Counted from the stretch's first letter, positions 17,424 through 28,127 are shown. The stretch is 50,266 bases of DNA from Fretibacterium sp. (GCA_024695065.1 JAILIX010000008.1:1-50266); one strand, 5' to 3'. The notes: generated by a model from the letters alone, not told the origin. Program-made: numbers and translations.

Positions 17424-18050
17424 ATGGCTCAGGGAGGTATTGAGAGGCGGGTTGCCGCCATCAATCGCTGGCTGGAGCGTTTTCAGCGTTCCTATCGGTC
17501 GGGCGCCATGGAGAGTGCCCTGATGGATGCTGAATGTGCCCGGGCAGACCTGGAGGATTTGCGGCTGGACGTATGGGAAAGGGTGGGGCGCGCTTCGATT
17601 CCCCGAAGACTGAGGGTCGGAGCTGTGTGCGGTCTGCTTCTTTCCACGTCGCTGATTGTCATGGCGACGGCCTCTCCTGTCGCAAAGGGGGAGGGGAGTG
17701 TTCCTGCCGCTGTTCAGGTCTCCCCTTCCCGGCTGTGTGCTGCGGCGGAGTCGGCATCTCCGGCGCCTCCCGCCGTGCAGCCCGTGGCGAAGGCATCCGC
17801 AGCGGCTCCGGTGCAGAAGGCCGTCCGGCGGGAGCCGCGTCCTTTGCCTGTAAAGAAGGAGAAGGAGCGCCCGGTGCGCAGAGCTGCTGCGGAGCCCGTG
17901 CAGAAAGCGGTTCCGGCAAAACATCCGGCGAGGGTACTGCCTGATAATGAGGTATTTTCGCTGGTTCAGACAGGATCACGTGCTTTAAGGAACGAGGATC
18001 CCGTGATAAAGATCCGTCGGAGGATTGGGAAGGGAGAGGATAACCCTTGA
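17424..18050 (+). CDS. Single-TM protein, possible anti-sigma factor
   Basis: About 208 residues, not matching a family I know. N-terminal ~60 residues: charged and helical (RRVAAINRWLERFQRSY, DAECARADLEDLRLDVW). Then one membrane segment (about 62-87, VGAVCGLLLSTSLIVM), then a ~120-residue Ala/Pro/Lys-rich, low-complexity tail that would lie in the periplasm. This layout, right after a sigma factor gene, is the classic shape of a membrane anti-sigma factor, but no ZAS or RskA motif is visible, so it is only a hypothesis. The ATG at 17424 is preferred to GTG at 17412, which is too close to the G-rich ribosome site. The 49-base gap before it has a weak hairpin GGGA-AATAA-TCCC followed by T-rich sequence, perhaps an attenuator. 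Its stop overlaps the bamA start. Confidence 0.65.
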   Translation: MAQGGIERRVAAINRWLERFQRSYRSGAMESALMDAECARADLEDLRLDVWERVGRASIPRRLRVGAVCGLLLSTSLIVMATASPVAKGEGSVPAAVQVSPSRLCAAAESASPAPPAVQPVAKASAAAPVQKAVRREPRPLPVKKEKERPVRRAAAEPVQKAVPAKHPARVLPDNEVFSLVQTGSRALRNEDPVIKIRRRIGKGEDNP

Positions 18051-19849
18051 GTCGCTTTTTTTCTTTACATAAGACAAATCATTGGAAGTTTCGCGGACTT
18101 TCTCTGTTGTTGCTGTTGTTTCTGACTGTTCTGCTGCCGTCGGCAGGCCGGGCGGAGGATAGTCAGGCTGTCCCTGTGACAGTTGTTGGGGTTGCCGGCA
18201 ACAGTCAGGTGACGTCAGAGTACATTCTGGGCATCATCAGCACAAAGGTGGGGCAGATTCTGGACCGGGAGGTTCTGCAGAAGGACATTGAGGCCATCTA
18301 TGATCAGGGGTTCTTCTCCTTTGTGGACGTCGACCTTCGCCCTGAGACAGCGCAGGATGGGAGCGAGGGAGTCTCTGTGACTTTCTTTGTGCAGGAAAAC
18401 CCGGTCATTGAATCCATTACCTTTGAAGGCAACACCATCTACACCAGCGATCAGCTGATGAAGGAGGTGTTTTCCCAGGTGGGGACGGTCTTCAACCGGG
18501 CCTTCTTCCGCAACGACCTTGACCGCATCCAGGAGCGCTACCACAAGGACGGCTACGTCATGGTGCGGGTCGCGGACGTCCAGGTTCAGGGTGGGGATAT
18601 CCGGGTGACCATCCTGGAGCCCCGGGTGGGGAACGTCATCATTCAGGGCAATAAGCGGACGAAAGACTACGTTATCCGCCGGCAGATAAAGCTGAAGGAG
18701 GGGGACCTCTTCAACGTCAATCACTTCCGCCACCATCTGGGCAAACTCCAGGGGCTGGGGTACTTTGAGGACGTGAACGTCGCCTTCGACAACCCGGAGG
18801 ACCGGGATGACGTTGTGGACCTCATCCTTACGGTCAAGGAGAAGCGCACGGCTTCCATCGGCGTGAATGTGGGCTACGGGTCGGAGAGCGGGCTCAGCGG
18901 AGGACTGACCTACGGGGATACGAACCTCTCCGGCCGGGGGTACAACTTTGAGGTCGGCTTTGACGAGGGGGACGAGGCCAGCTACTGGCTCACCCTGTCC
19001 AGTCCCTTTATGGATTCCGAGACCTATGCCTGGCGCATCGGGGCCCGCTATTATACATATGATGACCGCTATTATTACCGCCATGCTGTCCGTCAGTTTG
19101 AGTTTGACGAGAAGACCTTCAGCGTTTATGCCGGTCTGGGAAAGAAATTTAAGAATGAGGACTGGAGCTGGTTCCTCACGCTGCGCCGTCAGGATACGTC
19201 CTATGACGATGTCCACAACGCGATTCCAGGCTACACGGATGACCTGACGATGTGGGAGGGAGTCAACCAGACGGTGGAATTTCAGCTGGCGTGGGACAAA
19301 CGTAACCCTTATCTCTCCTACCCCAAGGGGCTGGTCTGGGACACGACGCTGGAGCAGGCAGTGAAGGCCCTGGGCGGTGATTATACCTATTTGAAATACT
19401 GGACTCAGCTGCGCTACTACACCCCGCTGAACGGCCTCTTCAACAGTCTGGGGCTGGATAATATTGAGGGGACCTGGACGGAGGAGAACCCCCTGCTTCT
19501 GGCTGCGCGCGTGAGGGTCGGGTCCGCCACCAAGGATGAGGGACTGCCTGCCTTTGCCCGTTACTCTCTGGGAGGCATGAATTCGCTCCGGGGCTACAAC
19601 AGCCGCTCCTTTGAGGGCAGCAACGTCATCCTGGGCAACTTTGAGCTGAGGGTGCCGATCAGTGACAACTTCTCTTTAGTGGGCTTTTACGACGTCGGCA
19701 ATGCCGACTATAACATGGACTGGGGCGATCTCCACGACAACTACGGCGTCGGTGTCCGCGTGAAGACGCCCTTTGGGAACCTGCGCGTAGATTACGCTCA
19801 TGGCGAGGAAGAGAACAGGACTTACTTCGGCTTCGGAGAGATGTTCTAG
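18047..19849 (+). CDS. bamA: Outer-membrane assembly factor BamA (Omp85), three POTRA domains
   Basis: Inserts beta-barrel proteins into the outer membrane. 600 residues: signal peptide (1-36, LLLLLFLTVLLPSAGRA), three POTRA domains (about 42-120, 121-195, 196-270; the second opens VIESITFEGNTIYTSDQL), then a ~330-residue 16-strand-type barrel ending in Phe (YFGFGEMF), as needed for recognition by the Bam machine. The conserved loop-6 motif appears as SLRGY. E. coli BamA has five POTRA domains and ~810 residues, so this is a short form, as in several deep-branching diderms. It starts at TTG (18047), which overlaps the upstream TGA as TTGA, with AGGGAGAGGA seven bases before. Followed by an unknown exported gene and lpxD. 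Confidence 0.93.
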   Translation: MSRFFSLHKTNHWKFRGLSLLLLLFLTVLLPSAGRAEDSQAVPVTVVGVAGNSQVTSEYILGIISTKVGQILDREVLQKDIEAIYDQGFFSFVDVDLRPETAQDGSEGVSVTFFVQENPVIESITFEGNTIYTSDQLMKEVFSQVGTVFNRAFFRNDLDRIQERYHKDGYVMVRVADVQVQGGDIRVTILEPRVGNVIIQGNKRTKDYVIRRQIKLKEGDLFNVNHFRHHLGKLQGLGYFEDVNVAFDNPEDRDDVVDLILTVKEKRTASIGVNVGYGSESGLSGGLTYGDTNLSGRGYNFEVGFDEGDEASYWLTLSSPFMDSETYAWRIGARYYTYDDRYYYRHAVRQFEFDEKTFSVYAGLGKKFKNEDWSWFLTLRRQDTSYDDVHNAIPGYTDDLTMWEGVNQTVEFQLAWDKRNPYLSYPKGLVWDTTLEQAVKALGGDYTYLKYWTQLRYYTPLNGLFNSLGLDNIEGTWTEENPLLLAARVRVGSATKDEGLPAFARYSLGGMNSLRGYNSRSFEGSNVILGNFELRVPISDNFSLVGFYDVGNADYNMDWGDLHDNYGVGVRVKTPFGNLRVDYAHGEEENRTYFGFGEMF

Positions 19850-19877
19850 CTTCAGAGGGGGGCGCGTTTTTCCCCCT

Positions 19878-21113
19878 GTGAGGCGGTTGAGGGCTGCGGC
19901 GGTGTTTCTGGAGGCCGCGGTCCTCCTTCTGTTTTTTTCAGTGCCCTGCCCTGCTCTGAGCGTCTCTGGCCTTCCCAAATGGCTGGAACCGGCCGTTCTC
20001 CGAAGTCTGGAGGCCGTGTGGGCCGAGATTCCGGAGACGCCGGGCGTGGATCGGGAGGGCACTCTGGAGCTGGTTGCCCGACAGCTTTTTGCCGGGTATG
20101 AGATTGAGACAGTCCGTGGAAGCGATGGGGAGCCTGCCCTGCGCTTTGTCCCTCAGGGGGAGACCCGCTGGGAGGTTCGCGTTGCGCTGCCGGAACTGCG
20201 GGAGATGGCCGCGGACTGGTTTTCTTCGGATATTCAGGGGCTTGAGGGTGAGGTTGCCGCGCTTTTGCCTGTTCTGCCGGGGGCAGCTCTGACCTGGGCG
20301 GACGGTGCGCTGAAGGAGGCCCTTGCGTCTCTCATCCGGGCGCGGGTGCCTGGCTGGGAGTTTTCCGTTCAGATTGCCCTTGGGATTGGGGAGGGGACGC
20401 TGACACTCTCTTTCCGTCCGGGACCGCCGCTGGTGCTGGCTCTTAACCCTGCGATCTCTTCCCGGACGATTCCGGTGATGTTCCGTTCCGACCTTGAAGC
20501 CAGGCTGATACCGGGGCTTTCCCCTTTGATCGGGCTGCCTGTTGCTTGGGTGGAGCGTCACCGGGCCGATGTGGAAAAGGCTGCGCGGGCCTTCCTTGAG
20601 GACAGGAACACCGTAGAAAACCTGAGGGCCGAGGTGAATGTGACCTTTCTTCCCGGTCCTGTGTCCGGTGTGGACGCGCGGGTGGACAGCAGCCGGTTCC
20701 TCTTTCAGGTCTGGGTGGCTGCCTACGCGGGGCTGGAGGACCGTTATCCTGAGGCGGGGGTTTTCTTCGGATGGAACACCGCTCACCTTACGGGGCTGAA
20801 CCTGGAGCTCTACGCCGAGGGGATTGTCCCCCTGGATGATTTTGAATGGACCCGCCGCCTTGGAGTGCGGGCGCTGCTCTTTCGTGATTTCTGGGCGGGG
20901 GTGGAGATGGAATGGCCAGGAGACAATGGCTTTTACCGTGTCCAGTGGGATTCCGGCCGTGTAAAGAGACCCTATCTGTCGTGGCGCTGGAGCCCGGACA
21001 GGGGGCACGAGGCCGCCCTTGGGTATCGCGTGGACGGGCATGTCTCCATTGAGGTTTACTATGACGGGACGGGGAGCGACAAAGTGGGTGTGCGGGGGCT
21101 CTGGTCCCTTTAG
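19878..21113 (+). CDS. Unrecognised exported protein between bamA and lpxD
   Basis: About 411 residues from the GTG at 19878, which gives a clean signal peptide (RRLRAAAVFLEAAVLLLFF, cleavage near PALS). The frame also allows an ATG at 19800, inside bamA, but that adds 26 basic, non-signal residues. A G-rich stretch 17 bases upstream is the only ribosome site, so the start is uncertain. The first half is mixed helix/strand. The last ~140 residues alternate polar and hydrophobic/aromatic residues in strand-sized blocks (FRDFWAGVEMEWPG, RPYLSWRWSP, VSIEVYYDG) and end SL, which suggests a small barrel or beta-sheet domain. No homology was recognised. In many bacteria skp occupies this place between bamA and lpxD; this protein is not Skp-like (Skp is ~160 residues and helical). 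Confidence 0.7.
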   Translation: MRRLRAAAVFLEAAVLLLFFSVPCPALSVSGLPKWLEPAVLRSLEAVWAEIPETPGVDREGTLELVARQLFAGYEIETVRGSDGEPALRFVPQGETRWEVRVALPELREMAADWFSSDIQGLEGEVAALLPVLPGAALTWADGALKEALASLIRARVPGWEFSVQIALGIGEGTLTLSFRPGPPLVLALNPAISSRTIPVMFRSDLEARLIPGLSPLIGLPVAWVERHRADVEKAARAFLEDRNTVENLRAEVNVTFLPGPVSGVDARVDSSRFLFQVWVAAYAGLEDRYPEAGVFFGWNTAHLTGLNLELYAEGIVPLDDFEWTRRLGVRALLFRDFWAGVEMEWPGDNGFYRVQWDSGRVKRPYLSWRWSPDRGHEAALGYRVDGHVSIEVYYDGTGSDKVGVRGLWSL

Positions 21114-21128
21114 CGAGGAGAGGATAGG

Positions 21129-22166
21129 GTGGCTGAGATAAAAGGGATTGCACTGAACGTGTTGGCGCAGGAGCTGGGGCTCTCTGTCGTGGGGAATGGG
21201 AACCGCGTGGTGCGGTGTGTCGTATCCCCGGAGGACGCGACGCAGGAGACGCTCTGCGTCGTGTGGGATGAGAAAGCCCTTGCGGTGCTGGACAGGAGCG
21301 TCCCTGTCGTGGCCCCTGAGAGGCTCTTTCAGGAGGGACGGGACGGCATCGCTGCGGAGAGGCCCCGCGAGCTTCTGCCGCGCCTGCTGGCGTTCTTCAT
21401 TCCCGCTGCTCCCCGCCTGAAAGGCATTCACCCGGCAGCCGTCGTCTCGCCGGAGGCGTCCGTTGATTCCGGTGCCTGGGTGGGGCCCTGTGCCGTGGTT
21501 GAGGCGGGGGCCGTGATTGAAGCCGGGGCCCGGATTGGCGCGGGAGCCTATGTGGGGGAGGGCTGCCGCGTTGGGGCAGACACGGTGGTTGAGCCCCGCG
21601 CTGTGCTTCTGGCAGACGTGCGGGTTGGAAAAAACTGTCTGCTTCATTCCGGGTGTGTCCTTGGATGTGATGGCTTCGGTTTTACCCCCTCCCCCCGTGG
21701 GCCCGTGAAGATTCCCCAGATGGGAGGGGTCACCGTGGGCGACGATGTGGAAATCGGGGCCTGCTCCACGGTGGACCGGGGAACGCTGGCGGACACCGTC
21801 ATCGGGTCCGGCACAAAAATTGACAATCACGTCCAGGTGGGACACAACGTTAAAGTGGGACGCGGCTGCATTTTGTGTGCCATGTCAGGCATTGCCGGCA
21901 GCTCTGTGCTGGAGGACAGGGTGACGCTCTCCGTTCAGGCGGGCGTGACGGACCACGTGAGAATAGGGGCTGGGGCGGTGCTGGCTGCCAGGACGGGTGT
22001 GACGAAGGACATTCCGGCCGGAGCCGTGATGTCCGGTTTCCCCGCCCGTCCCCACACCGAGGCGCGGAAAAGCCTGGTGCTGACGGCTGATCTGCCGGAG
22101 CTTTTTAAGCGTCTTCACAGCCTTGAGAGCGAGCTGGATTCCATAAGGGAGGAGGACAGGTCATGA
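21129..22166 (+). CDS. lpxD: UDP-3-O-acylglucosamine N-acyltransferase LpxD
   Basis: Third step of lipid A synthesis: transfers a hydroxyacyl chain from acyl carrier protein to the 2-amino group of UDP-3-O-acylglucosamine. 345 residues. An N-terminal uridine-binding domain (about 1-100) is followed by a left-handed beta helix of hexapeptide repeats (about 101-310, [20 protein letters not shown]) and a C-terminal helix. The catalytic His is at 239 in VGHNVKVG, the same number as in E. coli, and GCDGFGFTP marks the family loop. It begins at GTG (21129) after GAGAGGAT. Its TGA overlaps the lpxC ATG by four bases, so the two are translated together. Confidence 0.96.
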   Translation: MAEIKGIALNVLAQELGLSVVGNGNRVVRCVVSPEDATQETLCVVWDEKALAVLDRSVPVVAPERLFQEGRDGIAAERPRELLPRLLAFFIPAAPRLKGIHPAAVVSPEASVDSGAWVGPCAVVEAGAVIEAGARIGAGAYVGEGCRVGADTVVEPRAVLLADVRVGKNCLLHSGCVLGCDGFGFTPSPRGPVKIPQMGGVTVGDDVEIGACSTVDRGTLADTVIGSGTKIDNHVQVGHNVKVGRGCILCAMSGIAGSSVLEDRVTLSVQAGVTDHVRIGAGAVLAARTGVTKDIPAGAVMSGFPARPHTEARKSLVLTADLPELFKRLHSLESELDSIREEDRS

Positions 22167-23029
22167 CGCCTTTCCGCCGGATCGCGGAGAGCTTTGAGCT
22201 GAAAGGCGTGGGGTTGCATTCCGGGCGGGAATGCCGTCTGCGAGTGTCTCCGTCGGAGGAGGGCCGGATTGTCCTTGCGGCGGGAGGGGCGGCAGGAAAC
22301 CCGCTTTGCGGGCAGGAGCTGCCCATCGACCTGCTGGGGCTGGATGGTTCCAGCCGTGGGTCAGATTACATTTTTCCTGACGGAAGCCGGGTCCGGACCT
22401 GTGAGCACATCCTCGCCGCGCTGACGGGGATGGGCGTGTGGAGCGCCCGTCTGGAAGTGGAGGGGGGCGAGATGCCCGCGCTGGACGGCTGCTCTGGAAA
22501 GGCCTCGGAGGAGATTCTGAAATATTCGGAGCCCTGTGAGGAGGCCGGGCTCAGCCCCTTTGCCCTGTCCTCTCCCCTCATCGTTGGGGAGGGAGAACGC
22601 TTCGCAGCGGCTTTCCCCGCGCCGGAGTTCCGTGTGACATACGCCGTCCGCTACGACACGCCCGTCATCGGGACGCAGATGCTGGATTTTTCCGGAGGAC
22701 CGGAGGAGTTTTACCAGGACATCGCGCGGGCGCGGACATTTGCCATGGCCTCGGAGATTGAGGCGCTGCGGGCTCAGGGCATGGCTCTGGGGGGCTCGCT
22801 GGACAATGCGATTCTGGTGGAGGAGTCCGGTGTCCGGGCGTCTGGAGGCCTTCGCTGGCCCGATGAGTTCGTCCGGCACAAGGTGCTGGACCTCATGGGG
22901 GATATGGCTGCGCTGGGCCGCCCGCTCCATGCGCACATTGTGGCCGTGAGGGCGGGACATGAGCTGCATCTTCGTCTGGCAGAACGTCTGAGAAGGTTAC
23001 AGGGGGCCGCTTCGGGCCGCTGTCGTTAG
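22163..23029 (+). CDS. lpxC: UDP-3-O-acyl-N-acetylglucosamine deacetylase LpxC
   Basis: Zinc enzyme for the committed step of lipid A synthesis. 288 residues, with all key residues at near-E. coli positions: Glu81-His82 in EHILAAL, His239 and Asp243 in HKVLDLMGD, and His266 in GHELH. The RTFAM and [10 protein letters not shown] segments of the family are also present. It overlaps lpxD by four bases. The order lpxD-lpxC-fabZ-lpxA, with lpxC inside the acyltransferase cluster, differs from E. coli, where lpxC lies with the cell-division genes. LpxC and FabZ are separate proteins here, not the fusion found in Bacteroidota. Confidence 0.96.
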   Translation: MTPFRRIAESFELKGVGLHSGRECRLRVSPSEEGRIVLAAGGAAGNPLCGQELPIDLLGLDGSSRGSDYIFPDGSRVRTCEHILAALTGMGVWSARLEVEGGEMPALDGCSGKASEEILKYSEPCEEAGLSPFALSSPLIVGEGERFAAAFPAPEFRVTYAVRYDTPVIGTQMLDFSGGPEEFYQDIARARTFAMASEIEALRAQGMALGGSLDNAILVEESGVRASGGLRWPDEFVRHKVLDLMGDMAALGRPLHAHIVAVRAGHELHLRLAERLRRLQGAASGRCR

Positions 23030-23048
23030 AGAGGGAGGTTTCAACAAT

Positions 23049-23516
23049 TTGGATATCCTGGAAATCATGGAAATACTGCGCCACCGCTATCCCTTTTTGA
23101 TGGTGGACCGTATCACGGAGTACGATGACACACACGTCGTTGGCTACAAGAACGTTACGATCAACGAGCCTTTCTTTCAGGGCCATTTTCCAGGGGACCC
23201 GGTCATGCCCGGCGTGCTGATTCTGGAGTCGATGGGGCAGGTGGCCTCCGTGCTGGTGGCCGTGCGTCTGGGCAAGGAGCAGGCCGGCAAGATTGCCTTC
23301 CTCGGCGGGGTGGACAAGGCCCGGTTCCGCAGGCCGGTCCGGCCGGGAGACAGGCTGGTGACAAAAGCGGAGCTTCTGCGGCTGCGGGGCCTTTCCGGCA
23401 AGGCGAAGGTGGAGGGCTACGTGGATGACCAGCTTGTTGCGGAGGGGGAATTTCTTTTCCTGGTGGGCTCAACCCTGAATAATAAACAGAAGGGGAAGGG
23501 GGAAGAGACGGAGTGA
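23049..23516 (+). CDS. fabZ: 3-hydroxyacyl-ACP dehydratase FabZ
   Basis: Dehydrates 3-hydroxyacyl-ACP in fatty acid elongation, competing with LpxA/LpxD for the same hydroxyacyl-ACP pool, which explains its place here. 155 residues with a hot-dog fold: HRYPFLMVDRI near the N-terminus, then the active-site motif GHFPGDPVMPGVLILE with His46 and Glu60. It begins with TTG (23049) after GAGAGGGAGG at good spacing; no ATG lies near. The stop overlaps the GTG of lpxA (GTGA). Confidence 0.96.
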   Translation: MDILEIMEILRHRYPFLMVDRITEYDDTHVVGYKNVTINEPFFQGHFPGDPVMPGVLILESMGQVASVLVAVRLGKEQAGKIAFLGGVDKARFRRPVRPGDRLVTKAELLRLRGLSGKAKVEGYVDDQLVAEGEFLFLVGSTLNNKQKGKGEETE

Positions 23517-24319
23517 GTGTAAATATTCATCCCTCGGCCATTGTCGCGCCCGGGGCACAGCTTGGCGACGGCGTGAGCGTCGGGCCCTTCTGCGTTGTCG
23601 GTTCGCGCGTGATCATCGGAGAAGGGACGGTTTTGAACGCGTTTGTAACGGTAAACGACTGTGTGACCATTGGACGCAACTGCCACATCTACGAGTACAC
23701 CGCTCTGGGCGGAGATCCCCAGGACCACGGGTATAAGGGCGAGGAGTCCTGGGTGCATATCGGCGATGACAATATCATTCGTGAGAATGTCACCGTCAGC
23801 CGCGCCACAGGCGAGGGGGCTGAGACGGTGGTGGGGAACAGCTGTTTCATCATGGACGGAGTTCATCTGGCGCACAACGTCCGGCTGGGGAACTTCGTCA
23901 CTATCGCCAATAAAGTGGGGCTCTCCGGCTTCGTCTCCGTGGGGGACTACACGGTGTTCGGCGGCATGTGCGGTGTCCATCAGTTTGTCCGCATCGGCAG
24001 CTACTGCATGATTGGCGGATTGTACCGTGTGGTGAAAGACGTGCCTCACTACACGCTGGCCTCCGGCGAGCCCCTGCGGCTGACGGGCCTGAACTCCGTG
24101 GGGCTGAAGCGCGCGGGCTTTGACGGGGAAAAGCGCAGAGCGATTCACTCATTCTACCGTGAGCTCTACCGCCGGGACTGCCGGTTTACGGAATCCCTCA
24201 ACGAAGCCAGGGCGAAACGCAGCTCCTACATCCCTGAAATTCAGAACATCATCGACTTCTTTGAGGACAGCAGGCGCGGCGTCACCTTCTGGGGGCGTTC
24301 TTCGGGCAGCGAAGAGTGA
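23513..24319 (+). CDS. lpxA: UDP-N-acetylglucosamine acyltransferase LpxA
   Basis: First step of lipid A synthesis. 268 residues: left-handed beta helix of hexapeptide repeats (about 1-190), then a helical C-terminal domain. The catalytic His is 121 in HLAHNVRLG (His125 in E. coli). GGMCGVHQF and VKDVPHYTLASG match the family. GTG start at 23513, overlapping fabZ by four bases, with AAGGGGGAAGAG upstream. lpxB and lpxI/H are not in the window. A T-rich 37-base gap leads to pgm. Confidence 0.96.
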   Translation: MSVNIHPSAIVAPGAQLGDGVSVGPFCVVGSRVIIGEGTVLNAFVTVNDCVTIGRNCHIYEYTALGGDPQDHGYKGEESWVHIGDDNIIRENVTVSRATGEGAETVVGNSCFIMDGVHLAHNVRLGNFVTIANKVGLSGFVSVGDYTVFGGMCGVHQFVRIGSYCMIGGLYRVVKDVPHYTLASGEPLRLTGLNSVGLKRAGFDGEKRRAIHSFYRELYRRDCRFTESLNEARAKRSSYIPEIQNIIDFFEDSRRGVTFWGRSSGSEE

Positions 24320-24356
24320 GCAGAGTTTTTAATTTTTTATTCAGGAGGTCTTTGTG

Positions 24357-25967
24357 ATGGAAGCGCGGAAAATCGTTAATATACCCAGCCTTATCAGCGA
24401 CTATTACACCCTCGAGCCGGATCCGGGGGAGAAGTCCCATCAGGTGGCTTTCGGCACGTCCGGGCACCGCGGATCATCGGCGCTCCACAGCTTCAACGAG
24501 ACCCATATCCTGGCCATTGCCCAGGCTGTGGCGGAGCACCGCAGGGAGGCGGGGATCTCCGGTCCGCTGTACATCGGCGCGGACACCCACGCCCTGTCGG
24601 AGCCGGCGCTGCGGACCTGTGTCGAGGTTCTGGGCGCCAACGGCGTGGAGATCGTGCTTCAGGAGGGCCTGACCCCGACCCCGACCCCCGTTGTCTCCCG
24701 CGCCATCCTGGCGCACAACCGCGCAGGCGGGAAGGAAGCTGACGGCATGGTCATCACTCCGTCCCACAATCCTCCCACCGACGGCGGCATCAAATATGAC
24801 CCGCCCAGCGGCGGCCCTGCCTCCCCGGAGATCACGTCCAAAATCCAGAACCGTGCCAACGATCTGATCCGGTCCGGCGAGGCCGGGAAAATCAGGCGCA
24901 TTCCCTTTGAGCGGGCGGTGAAGCTCCCGACCACGCATTTTGAGGACTACATCATGCCCTACGTCAGGGCTCTGGCCTCCGTGGTGGACATGGAGGCCAT
25001 CGCGAAGTCCGGCCTGAAGATCGGCGTGGACCCCCTGGGCGGCAGCGGCATCAACTACTGGGCCCCCATCGTGGAGGTCTACGGGATTAAGAATCTCACG
25101 GTTGTCAATCCCAACCTCGACCCCACGTTTTCCTTCATGCCTCCGGACCACGACGGCAAAATCCGCATGGACTGCTCCTCGCCCTGGGCCATGGCGAACC
25201 TTATCAAGATGAAGGACGATTACGACGTGGCCTTCGGCAACGACACGGACTATGACCGCCACGGCATTGTCACGCCGTCAGGACTCATGAATCCCAATCA
25301 CTATCTCGCCGTTGCCGTTCAGCACCTCTTCACCACGCGCACAGGCTGGCGGAAGGATGCCGCTGTGGGCAAGACGGTTGTCTCCAGCTCCATCATCGAC
25401 CGCGTGACGGCGGGCATTGGCCGGAAACTCTGCGAGGTGCCGGTGGGCTTCAAGTGGTTTGTTGACGGCCTGCTGGACGGTTCCATGGGCTTCGGGGGCG
25501 AGGAGAGCGCCGGCGCTTCCTTCCTCTGCCGGGACGGCTCCGTGTGGACGACGGACAAGGACGGGATTATCATGGACCTGCTGGCCGTGGAAATCACTGC
25601 TGTGACGAAGAAGGACCCCTCCGAGCACTTCCGCGAAATCACCGGGAAGTACGGCGCCTCCTGCTACGCACGCATTGATGCCCCCGCCACGCCGGATCAG
25701 AAGGCCAAGCTGGCAAAACTCTCCCCGGAGATGGTGAAGGCCGACACTCTGGCCGGAGATCCCATCACAGCGCGTCTGACCAACGCCCCGGGCAACGGTG
25801 CGGCCATCGGCGGGCTGAAGGTGACGACGGCGGACGGCTGGTTCGCGGCGCGTCCCTCCGGCACGGAGAATCTGTACAAGATCTACGCGGAGAGCTTCAA
25901 GGGTGAGGATCATCTGAAGCGCATTCAGGACGAGGCGCGGGAGATCGTCTCCGCCGCCATCGCTTAA
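24357..25967 (+). CDS. pgm: Phosphoglucomutase (alpha-D-glucose-specific type)
   Basis: Interconverts glucose 1-phosphate and glucose 6-phosphate, feeding UDP-glucose for polysaccharide and LPS sugars as well as glycogen. 536 residues with the four alpha-D-phosphohexomutase domains: the active serine at 136 in TPSHNP, the Mg-binding loop [10 protein letters not shown], the sugar loop GGEESAG, and the C-terminal phosphate loop [10 protein letters not shown]. Length and motifs agree with the E. coli Pgm subgroup (546 residues). AGGAGGT seven bases before supports ATG 24357 over GTG 24354. Four bases separate it from the S4-domain gene. Confidence 0.95.
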   Translation: MEARKIVNIPSLISDYYTLEPDPGEKSHQVAFGTSGHRGSSALHSFNETHILAIAQAVAEHRREAGISGPLYIGADTHALSEPALRTCVEVLGANGVEIVLQEGLTPTPTPVVSRAILAHNRAGGKEADGMVITPSHNPPTDGGIKYDPPSGGPASPEITSKIQNRANDLIRSGEAGKIRRIPFERAVKLPTTHFEDYIMPYVRALASVVDMEAIAKSGLKIGVDPLGGSGINYWAPIVEVYGIKNLTVVNPNLDPTFSFMPPDHDGKIRMDCSSPWAMANLIKMKDDYDVAFGNDTDYDRHGIVTPSGLMNPNHYLAVAVQHLFTTRTGWRKDAAVGKTVVSSSIIDRVTAGIGRKLCEVPVGFKWFVDGLLDGSMGFGGEESAGASFLCRDGSVWTTDKDGIIMDLLAVEITAVTKKDPSEHFREITGKYGASCYARIDAPATPDQKAKLAKLSPEMVKADTLAGDPITARLTNAPGNGAAIGGLKVTTADGWFAARPSGTENLYKIYAESFKGEDHLKRIQDEAREIVSAAIA

Positions 25968-25971
25968 CTCC

Positions 25972-26289
25972 ATGTCCGTTCGGCTGGACAAGTTTCTGAA
26001 GCTGGCCCGCCTGGTCAAGCGCCGCAGCGCCGCCCAGGAAATGATAGAGCTGGGGGCCGTGCGGCTGGAGGGGCGGACCTGCAAGCCCGCCGCCGAGGTG
26101 CGCGAGGGAACCGTGCTGGAGATAGCCTACATGAACCGCGTGCTGAAGGTGCGGGTCCTCTGCGCGGAGGAAGCCCTTCTGAAGCGCCCCCATACGGTGT
26201 CCTGGGAGCAGCTTGAGGAACGACCTGTCTCGCCGGACGAGAACCCCTGGGAGGAAGCGGGCGGGACGGCCGGAGAGAAGCGGGATTGA
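25972..26289 (+). CDS. rqcP: S4-domain RNA-binding protein, RqcP-like
   Basis: 105 residues. Residues 3-65 form an S4 domain (VRLDKFLKLARLVKRRSAA) closely resembling Bacillus RqcP (YabO), which binds the 50S subunit and P-site tRNA to help RqcH add alanine tails on stalled peptides. The C-terminal ~40 residues are acidic and not part of the domain. Hsp15 is the nearest alternative, but the LDKFLKxxRLxKRR start is RqcP-like. rqcH is not in the window. ATG at 25972, four bases after the pgm stop. Confidence 0.78.
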   Translation: MSVRLDKFLKLARLVKRRSAAQEMIELGAVRLEGRTCKPAAEVREGTVLEIAYMNRVLKVRVLCAEEALLKRPHTVSWEQLEERPVSPDENPWEEAGGTAGEKRD

Positions 26290-26323
26290 TGTTTTTTTGT
26301 GGAAATGTACGGTCCCCGGAGGG

Positions 26324-26357
26324 CTGACAAGCGAAAAGCAGGTTTATGCTTTATAAT
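26324..26357 (+). promoter_or_regulatory. eno promoter
   Basis: TATAAT at 26352-26357, in the context ATGCTTTATAATA, about 50 bases before the eno start. CTGACA at 26324-26329 is a -35-like box, but the spacer is 22 bases, longer than usual, so the -10 probably dominates. AGAGAGGAG follows as the eno ribosome site. Confidence 0.5.
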
Positions 26358-26387
26358 AAGGGACGTTGTTTTGGATTTTTATTTTAA

Positions 26388-27686
<1,299 letters not shown>

Positions 27687-27710
27687 GCACATTGAGGGAG
27701 GAATTTTAAT

Positions 27711-28127
27711 ATGGCAGAAGCAGCATCAGCACCCGCGCAGACGACCACCGCAGTTTCCCCGTGCGGCTCCTTCGGGGGCGGCGCGCCGGCTGGCGGCGGT
27801 GCGGAGGGCGCCCCTCAGCAGGGCAGCCTGATGGGCATGCTTTTCCCGCTGGCGATTTTTGTCCTCATCTTCTACTTCTTCATTATCCGTCCGCAGAGGA
27901 AGCGCCAGAAGCAGCATGACTCGATGATATCCGCCATCAACCGGGGAGACCAGATTATCACTATCGGCGGTTTCCTTGGGACAGTGCGCGAGGTTCGGGA
28001 TGACACGTTCCAGATTGAGCTGGCCGAGGGCGTTCGGGTTCGTATCCTGAAGTCCGCCGTGCAGACCAAGCGCGCGGCCCAGCAGCCGGCTCCCAGTGCC
28101 CCGGCGCTGGACACGGAGAAGGAATAG
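27711..28127 (+). CDS. yajC: Sec translocase accessory subunit YajC
   Basis: Small inner-membrane subunit associated with SecDF. 138 residues: a ~40-residue Gly/Ala/Pro-rich N-terminus longer than usual, one membrane segment (about 43-61, PLAIFVLIFYFFIIRPQ, with the hallmark RPQRKR just after), then the cytoplasmic domain with GDQIITIGGFLGTV. Upstream of secD-secF, the common order. ATG preceded by GAGGGAGGA. Confidence 0.95.
   Translation: MAEAASAPAQTTTAVSPCGSFGGGAPAGGGAEGAPQQGSLMGMLFPLAIFVLIFYFFIIRPQRKRQKQHDSMISAINRGDQIITIGGFLGTVREVRDDTFQIELAEGVRVRILKSAVQTKRAAQQPAPSAPALDTEKE

Noticed and set aside
19938-21845. 635-codon minus-strand ORF opposite the unknown exported gene and lpxD
   Set aside because: It runs antisense across the confidently assigned lpxD and has no domain; it does not weaken the plus-strand unknown gene, which has a signal peptide.
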